Notes under the pieces: generated by a model
Seen by the model: the letters and a program-made list of their open reading frames with translations, nothing else
Told to the model about the DNA's origin: nothing
Databases searched by the model: none
Shown here: one piece after another, positions 5,082 through 12,140 of the stretch
Layout of the letters: every line of letters begins with the position of its first letter
Position numbering within the stretch: the stretch's first letter is position 1
Made by a program: the position numbers and the translations under genes
DNA from: CAVSWN01 sp046728115
GTDB taxonomy: Bacteria; Acidobacteriota; Vicinamibacteria; Vicinamibacterales; CAVVIG01
Assembly: GCA_046728115.1 (NCBI GenBank)
Contig: JBKPDW010000216.1
Location: 1 to 23,110 of the forward strand
Length of the DNA: 23,110 bases
Direction: 5' to 3'

Positions 5082-7981
5082 CCGTTTTCGACGCCGAACG
5101 CTTCCAATCCCGCCACATCGGACCCGACGCTGACGAACGCGATGCGATGCTGAAGGTCGTCGGCGCGCCCACGGTGGACGCGTTGATGGACGAGGCCATA
5201 CCGTCGCGGATTCGATTGCACAAACCGCTCAATTTGCGCGACGGTCAAAGCGAGTACCAGTTTTTGCGCGATCTGCGGCGCGTCGCATCCCGCAACAAGG
5301 TGTTCCGCTCGTACATTGGTCTGGGTTACTCAGGCACGATCACGCCGAGCGTGATTCTGCGCAACGTGCTCGAGAACCCCGGATGGTATACCCCGTACAC
5401 GCCGTATCAGGCTGAGATTGCCCAGGGCCGGCTCGAAGCGCTCCTCAATTTTCAGACGATGGTGGGCGACCTGACAGGGATGGAGGTGGCCAATGCGTCG
5501 CTGCTGGACGAAGCAACCGCAGCAGCGGAAGCGATGACCATGCTTTATCGGGTGCAGGCGAGGCGGATCGAGGGCCGAACGGGACCGGCACAGTTTCTTG
5601 TCGCCGACTCCTGCTACCCGCAAACGCTCGAAGTGTTGCGCGCGCGGGCCGAACCGCTGGGCATAGAAACAGTCCTGGTGCCGATTGAACGACTTCACGC
5701 GATCGAGTTGGGCGATCGAGTCTTCGGCGCGGTCGTGCAGACTCCCGACGAGGCCGGGCGCGTACACGACCTGCGCAGCTTCATCAAGCGGGCACACGAA
5801 GCGGGCGTGCTCGTCGCGGTCGGCACGGACCTTCTCAGCCTCGTGCTCCTGACGCCGCCCGGCGAGATGGGCGCCGATGTCGTGTACGGCAGCTCGCAGC
5901 GGTTCGGTGTGCCTCTTGGATACGGCGGCCCACATGCGGCGTTCTTCGCAACGCTCAACAGGCACGTGCGGCAGGCGCCCGGACGTATCATCGGCGCGTC
6001 AATCGATGCGCACGGCAACACGGCTTACCGCATGTCGCTGCAGACGCGAGAGCAGCACATCCGGCGTGAAAAGGCGACGTCGAATATCTGCACCGCGCAG
6101 GCGCTCCTGGCGAACATCGCCGGGCTGTACGCGGTCTACCACGGCCCGGCGGGCCTCGTCGCCATCGCACGCCGGATCCACGCGCACGCGAATCTGCTTG
6201 TCCAGGCGCTCGGCGCGCTCGGCATCCGCCAGTTGAACGATCAGTTTTTCGATACCCCGCGATTCGAGGTTCCCGGCGGCGCCGAGGCCGTCGGCCGCAT
6301 TGTCAAGGCCGCGCTCGCGTCGAAGATCAATCTTGGCTACCGCCGCGACGGCACCATTCAGGTTGCGCTGGACGAGACGGTCGATTACGGCGATATAGGG
6401 GACATCGTCGCCACATTCGCGGCGGGCGTTGAGAAATCTGCGCCGAACCTCGACCCTGTGAACCAACCAGCGAACGTCGAACCATCGAACTTTGGCGCTC
6501 TGGTACGAACGTCGCCCTTCCTGACGCATCCCGTCTTCAACACGCACCATTCCGAAACGGAGATGATGCGGTACATCCGCAGCCTGGAGCGGAAGGACAT
6601 CGGCCTCGACACGACGATGATTCCGCTCGGCTCCTGCACCATGAAGCTGAACGCGGCATCCGAAATGCTGCCGATTACGTGGCCGGAGTTCAGCGCCCTG
6701 CACCCCTTCGCGCCGCTGGATCAGGCGGAAGGCTATCAACAGGTGTTCCGCGAGCTGGAGTCGATGCTGGCGGAAATCACCGGCTTCGCGGCCGTATCTT
6801 TGCAGCCCAATTCCGGCGCGCAGGGAGAATTCGCGGGGTTGACGGTCATCCGTGCGTTTCATCGGGATCGCGGCGAAGGGCACCGCGATGTAGTGCTGAT
6901 TCCGGCGTCCGCGCACGGCACGAATCCGGCCAGCGCGGCCATGGCGGCGATGCGCATCGTGATTGTCGCCAGCACGAGCGACGGCAACATCGATGTCGAG
7001 GACCTGCGCGCGAAGGCGCGCGAGCATCGGGAACGGCTCTCGTCGTTGATGGTCACCTATCCGTCCACCCACGGCGTGTTCGAAGAAAACATTCAGGACG
7101 TGTGTGCGATCGTCCACGAGCATGGCGGGCAGGTGTACATGGACGGCGCCAACATGAACGCGCAGGTGGGTCTGACCAGCCCGGCGGCGATCGGCGCCGA
7201 CGTCTGTCACATCAACCTGCACAAGACGTTCAGCATCCCGCATGGCGGCGGTGGGCCGGGCATGGGTCCCATCGCCGTCGCCTCGCACCTGGCCCCGTAC
7301 TTGCCGGGCCATCCGGTCATCACGACCGGGGGCGAACACGCCATCCACGCGATTTCGGCCGCTCCGTGGGGGAGCGCCAGCATCCTGGTGATCTCCTACG
7401 CGTACATGAAGATGCTGGGCGGCGCCGGCATGACCGACGCCACGCGGTACGCCATCCTGAACGCCAACTACGTCAAGTCGCGGCTGGAGCCCCACTTCCC
7501 CGTCCTGTACACGCGCTCGAACGGACGCGTCGCGCACGAGATGATCTTCGACCTCCGTCCGCTCAAGCAGGCAAGCGGCATCGACGAAGGGGACGTCGCG
7601 AAGCGGCTGATGGACTACGGATTCCACGCGCCGACGGTGTCGTTTCCGGTGCCTGGCACGCTGATGGTGGAGCCGACTGAAAGCGAATCGAAAGCCGAAC
7701 TCGATCGCTTCTGCGACGCGATGATCGCGATCCGCGCTGAAATCGGGGCCATAGTCGCCGGCGCCGCGGATCGTGCCGACAATGTGCTCAAGAACGCGCC
7801 TCACACGGCGGCCGCCGTCAGCGCAGACGAGTGGACCCATCCCTACTCGCGTGAGCAGGCCGCATTCCCGCTGCCCTTCGTCCGCGCCAACAAGCACTGG
7901 CCCAGCGTGGGACGCATCGACAATCCGTACGGCGACCGCAATCTGATCTGCACCTGCCCGCCCGTCGAAGCGTACGCGTAG
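5078..7981 (+). CDS. gcvP: Glycine dehydrogenase (decarboxylating), fused P protein
   Basis: 967 residues: the one-chain form joining the GcvPA-like and GcvPB-like halves. PLP-dependent decarboxylation of glycine, with transfer of the aminomethyl group to lipoyl-GcvH. N-terminal RHIGPDADERDAML; first half YTPYQAEIAQGRLEALLNFQ and SLLDEATAAAEAM; second half GSCTMKLNAASEMLPITWPE, SAHGTNPASAAM, DGANMNAQVG and the PLP site LHKTFSIPHGGGGPGMGPIA with Lys716. The linker between halves (about residues 456-472) is coded by a 7-10 nt quasi-periodic cgaac-rich tract (6444-6492) resembling intergenic repeats; it adds Asn/Pro-rich residues without breaking the frame. ATG overlaps the gcvH stop. Catalytic residues appear intact. 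Confidence 0.98.
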   Translation: MTVFDAERFQSRHIGPDADERDAMLKVVGAPTVDALMDEAIPSRIRLHKPLNLRDGQSEYQFLRDLRRVASRNKVFRSYIGLGYSGTITPSVILRNVLENPGWYTPYTPYQAEIAQGRLEALLNFQTMVGDLTGMEVANASLLDEATAAAEAMTMLYRVQARRIEGRTGPAQFLVADSCYPQTLEVLRARAEPLGIETVLVPIERLHAIELGDRVFGAVVQTPDEAGRVHDLRSFIKRAHEAGVLVAVGTDLLSLVLLTPPGEMGADVVYGSSQRFGVPLGYGGPHAAFFATLNRHVRQAPGRIIGASIDAHGNTAYRMSLQTREQHIRREKATSNICTAQALLANIAGLYAVYHGPAGLVAIARRIHAHANLLVQALGALGIRQLNDQFFDTPRFEVPGGAEAVGRIVKAALASKINLGYRRDGTIQVALDETVDYGDIGDIVATFAAGVEKSAPNLDPVNQPANVEPSNFGALVRTSPFLTHPVFNTHHSETEMMRYIRSLERKDIGLDTTMIPLGSCTMKLNAASEMLPITWPEFSALHPFAPLDQAEGYQQVFRELESMLAEITGFAAVSLQPNSGAQGEFAGLTVIRAFHRDRGEGHRDVVLIPASAHGTNPASAAMAAMRIVIVASTSDGNIDVEDLRAKAREHRERLSSLMVTYPSTHGVFEENIQDVCAIVHEHGGQVYMDGANMNAQVGLTSPAAIGADVCHINLHKTFSIPHGGGGPGMGPIAVASHLAPYLPGHPVITTGGEHAIHAISAAPWGSASILVISYAYMKMLGGAGMTDATRYAILNANYVKSRLEPHFPVLYTRSNGRVAHEMIFDLRPLKQASGIDEGDVAKRLMDYGFHAPTVSFPVPGTLMVEPTESESKAELDRFCDAMIAIRAEIGAIVAGAADRADNVLKNAPHTAAAVSADEWTHPYSREQAAFPLPFVRANKHWPSVGRIDNPYGDRNLICTCPPVEAYA

Positions 7982-8023
7982 CGCTTGGTCCGAACCTGAC
8001 AGAGAGGGTAGAGTGGCGTCCTG

Positions 8024-9070
8024 ATGCACGACCCCGAATCGCCGGAGGCATTGGCCTGGGGGGAGCTTCAGCGCCGTGGATCGATCCGGCCACGATACGT
8101 AAAGGGTCTGGAGTCAGAGGTCGCCTCCGAGCTCGCGCGCTGCTTCGATCCCTACATCTTCGAGCAGTCCATCCGCCCCTACGGCGCCATCGTCGCTCGC
8201 GAGACGCCGCAACTGGATCGCCTCGGCCGGCTGATCGACGTAGAGGGGCTGGATCCCGAGGTGATTCGCAGTCTGGCCGACGGCCAGACCAGTTTCGTGC
8301 TGGTGACAAAAGGGGAGCCGCTGCGCTTACTCGTCATGCACGGCGCGTTGGATACCGACCAGGACTATGCCTCGCATGCCGTCTGGGTGGATGGCGTCAT
8401 CATCTGCAACGACGACGATGGCGCGGTGCGGATAGTGACCGACAGTTCGGTGACGCTCGTCGAAGGACGGCGCTGGATCGCGAAGGATCTCGTGTTCGAG
8501 GCCGCCGAGGACATTCTCGACTTCGTCCCAGCATCAAATCCCGAGGTGGTACGACGCCTGCTGGAGCTGGCGCATCATCGGATCAGCCCTCGCGGTGTCG
8601 GGGCCACGCTCTTGTACCAGCTCGAGGACAACCCTCGGCCCACGCATCGTCGCGATGACGGCGTGCCGTTGCAACGGTTGGGCTTGTCGATATTCGACCC
8701 GCAGGAGGCCTCGCTCGTCCTGCACCAGGTGCAGTACCGCGACGGCGCAGTGCTGGTCAGTCGTGGCGGCCAGCTGATCGCAACCAACGTCATTTTGCGG
8801 CCGACGAAAGCCAGCGAGCGAACGGTTCCAGCCACGGGGGGCACGCGGCACACTTCGGCGGCGCGGCATACGTACGATTGTCCTGATGTTCTCGCGTTTG
8901 TGGTGTCGATCGACGGGCCGGTCACCGTGTTCAGCGACGGCAAGCGAATCGCCGATCTGAAGGCCGCGGCTGCACGCGTCCCGCCAAAAACAAGCGAGCG
9001 GATCGCCGAGCTGTGCCTGCTGCGCAAAGTCGAGCTGATTCAGGCCAGGAACGAAGCGACCCGCTTCTGA
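8024..9070 (+). CDS. DisA_N/DAC-domain protein, putative c-di-AMP synthase with novel-looking N-terminal domain
   Basis: 348 residues. The C-terminal part (about 175-310) resembles the diadenylate cyclase fold: RRLLELAHHRISPRGVGATL, then DGAVLVSRGGQLIATNVIL containing the DGA motif (240-242), and GGTRHTSAARHTYDCPDVLA with the second nucleotide-binding motif as RHT (275-277) rather than RHR, followed by VVSIDGPVTVFSDG. The N-terminal ~170 residues (YGAIVARETPQLDRLGRLID, VLVTKGEPLRLLVMHG, WVDGVIICNDDDGAVRIV) form a separate mostly beta domain with no membrane segment, possibly one of the sensor domains known to precede some DAC domains. The protein is predicted soluble. It starts 42 nt after gcvP, so it is probably co-transcribed with the glycine cleavage genes. 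Whether it makes c-di-AMP or only binds a nucleotide cannot be told. Start ATG 8024 has only a distant GAGAGGG upstream. Confidence 0.78.
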   Translation: MHDPESPEALAWGELQRRGSIRPRYVKGLESEVASELARCFDPYIFEQSIRPYGAIVARETPQLDRLGRLIDVEGLDPEVIRSLADGQTSFVLVTKGEPLRLLVMHGALDTDQDYASHAVWVDGVIICNDDDGAVRIVTDSSVTLVEGRRWIAKDLVFEAAEDILDFVPASNPEVVRRLLELAHHRISPRGVGATLLYQLEDNPRPTHRRDDGVPLQRLGLSIFDPQEASLVLHQVQYRDGAVLVSRGGQLIATNVILRPTKASERTVPATGGTRHTSAARHTYDCPDVLAFVVSIDGPVTVFSDGKRIADLKAAAARVPPKTSERIAELCLLRKVELIQARNEATRF

Positions 9071-9120
9071 CTTTTGTCTTTGAACTTTCAACTTTTGACT
9101 TTTAACTTTCAACTTTTAAC
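9071..9120. repeat. T-rich tandem repeat between convergent genes
   Basis: An AT-rich island in GC-rich DNA built from AACTTT/GACTTTT-like units. The 14-mer AACTTTCAACTTTT occurs at 9083-9096 and again at 9104-9117 (period 21). It begins directly after the stop of the DisA_N gene and includes the TAA stop of the convergent aminotransferase gene (9116-9118), so it fills the intergenic space exactly. It could serve as a bidirectional termination zone, but there is no clear stem. Confidence 0.75.
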
Positions 9121-10024
9121 TCTCACTTCCTACGACAGCCTTTCGCGAAGTCATCCGCTGCGCCTTGTGGCGGTAGCCGTCCAGGAGTGCACGCGTGATC
9201 CGGCCGGGCGAACCGGTTCCAATCTTTCGGTCATCCACTTTGACGATCGGAACCACTTCTCGCGTCGTGCTGGTCAGGAACGCTTCGTCAGCGCCGAACA
9301 GATCGTCGTCGCGCAGCACGGCCTCGCGGACGGGAATGCCAACCTCGGCGCCGACCTCGAACAGGAACTCGCGTGTGATGCCGGGCAGCAGACCTGCATC
9401 GAGCGGCGGCGTCAGCGCAGCGCCGTTCCTCACGATGAACAGGTTCGACTGCGTGCATTCCGCAAGCTCGCCTCTGTAGTTCCGCATGACACCTTCGAAA
9501 CCACCTCGGCGAAACGCCTCCTGCATCGCCAAGGCGTTGTTCAGCAGGTTGTTGGACTTGATGAGCGGATTCAAGGAATCCGGATGGTTCCGCACGATCG
9601 GCACGAGCGCCACGGGAACGCCGCTCTCGAAGACTTCCACCGGCGGTTCGAGGTTCGGTTTGACGATGACAACGACGGAGGGTGTGGGGCAGGCCGCGGT
9701 ATCGTAGGTCAGCTCGCCGATGCCGCGGGTGAGCAGAATGCGGATGTACGCCTCGCGATCTGAACCGCTTCCGAGACCAGCCGCGCGCATCGTTTCTTCA
9801 AAACGGGAAGAGATCGCATCGTTGCTGAGCGGGACGTCGAGAGCCAGCATGCCGGCCGACCTGCGCAGCCGTCGCATGTGGCGATCGAAAAGGAACGGCT
9901 GACCGTTGTAGGTTCGCAGCGTCTCGTACACACCCTCGCCGTACAAAAACCCGTGATCAAACACCGAGATAACCGCGTGCTCCTGATCGAACATGCGGCC
10001 GTTCACATTGACCGTAGCTGCCAT
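9116..10024 (-). CDS. Class IV PLP-dependent aminotransferase (branched-chain / D-amino acid / aminodeoxychorismate lyase group)
   Basis: 302 residues, normal for fold-type IV enzymes. Features: FDHGFLYGEGVYETLRTYNG near the N-terminus, the catalytic PLP lysine in NPLIKSNNLLNNALAM (Lys156), YRGELAECTQSNLFIV with the conserved Glu189 and Asn194, then LLPGITREFLFEV and EAFLTSTTREVVPIVKVDD. These are shared by IlvE, D-amino acid aminotransferase and PabC; I cannot choose among them from sequence alone, though overall shape fits the IlvE/Dat side. Divergent from nnr with 42 bp between start codons and convergent with the DisA_N gene. No Shine-Dalgarno is seen. The last residues and the stop lie in or next to the T-rich repeat. 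Confidence 0.9.
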   Translation of the reverse strand: MAATVNVNGRMFDQEHAVISVFDHGFLYGEGVYETLRTYNGQPFLFDRHMRRLRRSAGMLALDVPLSNDAISSRFEETMRAAGLGSGSDREAYIRILLTRGIGELTYDTAACPTPSVVVIVKPNLEPPVEVFESGVPVALVPIVRNHPDSLNPLIKSNNLLNNALAMQEAFRRGGFEGVMRNYRGELAECTQSNLFIVRNGAALTPPLDAGLLPGITREFLFEVGAEVGIPVREAVLRDDDLFGADEAFLTSTTREVVPIVKVDDRKIGTGSPGRITRALLDGYRHKAQRMTSRKAVVGSES

Positions 10025-10043
10025 GGGTGAAGCGTACTCGCTG

Positions 10044-10052
10044 TGCTATTCT
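10044..10052 (+). promoter_or_regulatory. Candidate extended -10 promoter of nnr
   Basis: TGC-TATTCT, an extended -10 (4 of 6 in the hexamer plus the TGN) in the 42-bp divergent gap. The ATG at 10067 is 14 nt downstream, so the leader would be about 7 nt or absent. No convincing -35. It would also explain why the upstream GTG (10043) is not the start, since it lies within the promoter. Confidence 0.35.
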
Positions 10053-10066
10053 CGCCGCAACTCACG

Positions 10067-11644
10067 ATGCGCGTCCTCAACGCCGCCCAGATGCGCGACG
10101 CCGATCGGCGGACAATCGAGGAAGTCGGGATCCCGTCGCTCGTGCTGATGGAGAACGCGGGCCGACAGGCTGTGGCCGCGATGGAAGCGATGTACACAGA
10201 CCTCGTCGAGCGCCGGATAGGCGTCCTGTGCGGCCGCGGCAACAACGGAGGCGACGGTTTCGTGATCGCGCGAACGCTCGCGCAGCGCAACGCGGACGTG
10301 GCAGTGTTTCTCTTCGGCCGCGTCGCCGACGTCCGTGGAGACGCTCGCACCAACCTGGACATCCTGGGCAGCATCGGCATCACGGTCGTCGAAATCGCCG
10401 ATGGCCAGGCTTGGGAGCTGCATTTCTCGGAGGTCAGCGACTGCACGCTGATCGTCGATGCGATCTTCGGCACGGGACTCAACGCGCCGGTATCAGGGCT
10501 GATCGAATCGGTCATCGCGGACGTGAACGCGTCGGGCATTCCGGTCGTGTCCATCGACCTGCCCTCGGGCCTGTCGGCAGACTCGCCCGATCCCATCGGT
10601 CCATCGATCGACGCCAGTCTGACGATCACACTTGCGGCGCCCAAGCTGCCGCTCGTACTGCCGCCAGGCGAAGCGCATGCCGGTAGCGTCGTCATCGCCG
10701 ACATCGGCATCCCGGCCAGCGTCCTCGACGCGGTCCATGGTCCGCGGGTCGAACTCCTCACGCGCGCGTCGATGCGGGAACTCATCACGCCGCGCACGCC
10801 GGACAGTCATAAAGGCGACTACGGGCACGTGCTGGTTGTCGCCGGATCACCGGGCAAAACCGGTGCGGCGCACCTGGCGGCCATGGGCGCGCTCAGGTCC
10901 GGCGCCGGTCTGGTGACGATCGCCACGCCCGAGCGATGTCAGGCAACGGTTGCAGCGATGGCACCCGAGTACATGACGGAGGCGCTGCCCGACACATCGG
11001 CCGGGCTCCAGGTCGCCGGCGTCGAACGCGCGCTCGAGATTGCCCGCGATGTCATCGCCCTCGGCCCGGGCCTCGGGCAGGCTGCGGACACGCAATCGTT
11101 CATCGTGCAGCTGGTCGATCGCGCGACGATGCCGCTGGTGATCGACGCGGATGGGTTGAACGCGTTCGCGAAGGATCCGGACACGCTCAGCGGGCGCGAG
11201 GGACGCGTCGTGATCATCACCCCGCATCCCGGAGAGATGGCGCGCCTGGTGCGGATGTCCACCGAGGAAGTCCAGGCGAGCCGTCTGGCAACAGCTCGAA
11301 ACTTTGCCGTCGGGCACCATGCGTACGTCGTGTTGAAAGGCCACCGCACCCTCATCGCAACACCCGATGGCAAGGTATTCATCAACCCCACCGGCAACCC
11401 CGGCATGGCCACCGGCGGTACTGGAGACGTGCTCACAGGCGTCATCGCCGGCTGGCTTGCACAGCTCCTCGACGCGGAAGCTGCGTGCAAGCTGGGAGTC
11501 TATGTGCACGGAATGGCCGGTGATCTCGCCGAAGCCGACGAAGGAGAAATATCGATGACGGCCGGCGACGTCGCGGCCCATCTCGGCGACGCCATCATGG
11601 AGCTGACGGCTCGACGCAAGGTTGTCAATCGTCAGCAGGAATGA
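10067..11644 (+). CDS. nnr: Bifunctional NAD(P)HX epimerase / ADP-dependent dehydratase
   Basis: 525 residues from this start. The N-terminal YjeF_N epimerase domain (about 1-215) starts MRVLNAAQMRDADRRTIEEV and has the GRGNNGGDGFVIAR loop (about 56-69), DAIFGTGLNAPVSG and SIDLPSGLSAD. The C-terminal ribokinase-like dehydratase domain (about 230-515) has HKGDYGHVLVVAGSPGKTGA, GSGAGLVTIATP-like ALRSGAGLVTIATP, VIITPHPGEMARL, and GNPGMATGGTGDVLTGVIAG, the nucleotide/phosphate-binding loop. It repairs damaged hydrated NADH/NADPH. The frame extends to a GTG at 10043, but the conserved family start is at 10067. Followed by tsaE, a recurring neighbour (yjeF-yjeE in E. coli). Confidence 0.95.
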   Translation: MRVLNAAQMRDADRRTIEEVGIPSLVLMENAGRQAVAAMEAMYTDLVERRIGVLCGRGNNGGDGFVIARTLAQRNADVAVFLFGRVADVRGDARTNLDILGSIGITVVEIADGQAWELHFSEVSDCTLIVDAIFGTGLNAPVSGLIESVIADVNASGIPVVSIDLPSGLSADSPDPIGPSIDASLTITLAAPKLPLVLPPGEAHAGSVVIADIGIPASVLDAVHGPRVELLTRASMRELITPRTPDSHKGDYGHVLVVAGSPGKTGAAHLAAMGALRSGAGLVTIATPERCQATVAAMAPEYMTEALPDTSAGLQVAGVERALEIARDVIALGPGLGQAADTQSFIVQLVDRATMPLVIDADGLNAFAKDPDTLSGREGRVVIITPHPGEMARLVRMSTEEVQASRLATARNFAVGHHAYVVLKGHRTLIATPDGKVFINPTGNPGMATGGTGDVLTGVIAGWLAQLLDAEAACKLGVYVHGMAGDLAEADEGEISMTAGDVAAHLGDAIMELTARRKVVNRQQE

Positions 11645-11685
11645 GCGACAGGTTGGGGTCGCAATTGGAAAGTTCCACGCGATGA
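11641..11685 (+). CDS. Possible 14-codon minicistron linking nnr and tsaE
   Basis: ATG at 11641-11643 overlaps the nnr stop (ATGA) and the frame ends with TGA at 11683-11685, which overlaps the tsaE ATG (again ATGA). It encodes MSDRLGSQLESSTR. An AGGA lies immediately before its start. Such a frame would pass terminating ribosomes from nnr to tsaE; it may equally be chance. Confidence 0.3.
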   Translation: MSDRLGSQLESSTR

Positions 11686-12140
11686 GCACCGCATCGCGCT
11701 TGAATGCTGGCTCGCACGGCGAACTGATCACGCACTCCGAATCGGAAACCGCCGAAGCCGGGCGCGTGCTTTCCGACGAGCTGACACCCGGTTCGGTGGT
11801 GCTCCTCTACGGCGATCTCGGCGCGGGCAAGACTGTGTTCGTGCGTGGACTTGCCGAAGGCCTCGGCGTCTCACCCGACGATGTCAGCAGCCCCACGTTC
11901 ACGCTGATCCAGGAATATCGTGGAGGGCGCCTGCCGCTCTTTCACGCCGACCTGTATCGCCTGAACGATCCGCGCGAGGTGGAGGACCTGGGTCTCGACG
12001 AGATCGCCGCAGACGGCGTCCTGGCTATCGAATGGGCGGAAAAGCTGACGAGGCAGCCCGAGCATGCGATTGCCGTGCACCTCGAGCATGGCGAAAAGGA
12101 CACGCGAGTGATTCGCCGGCGGTCTCACTCCGATCGGTAA
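11682..12140 (+). CDS. tsaE: TsaE, ATPase of the tRNA t6A37 synthesis complex
   Basis: 152 residues, typical for TsaE. Walker A GDLGAGKT (44-51), then FVRGLAEGLGV, SSPTFTLIQEYRGGRLPLFH, ADLYRLNDPREVEDLGLDE and AIEWAEKL, the complete family signature. It hydrolyses ATP to drive turnover of the TsaB-TsaD-TsaE complex that puts threonylcarbamoyl on A37 of ANN-decoding tRNAs. ATG 11682 is chosen (GGAAAG at 11667-11672); a TTG at 11622 would overlap nnr and add 20 unlike residues. The last 16 bp overlap the end of guaB on the opposite strand. Confidence 0.95.
   Translation: MSTASRLNAGSHGELITHSESETAEAGRVLSDELTPGSVVLLYGDLGAGKTVFVRGLAEGLGVSPDDVSSPTFTLIQEYRGGRLPLFHADLYRLNDPREVEDLGLDEIAADGVLAIEWAEKLTRQPEHAIAVHLEHGEKDTRVIRRRSHSDR

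Noticed and set aside
5999..8029. Open frame of 676 codons antisense to gcvP
   Set aside because: Arg/His-rich shadow of gcvP with no domain signature; gcvP has intact catalytic motifs in the sense frame.
9071..9120. CRISPR-like or phage attachment repeat
   Set aside because: Units are contiguous and low-complexity with no spacers, no cas genes, no integrase and no tRNA nearby.
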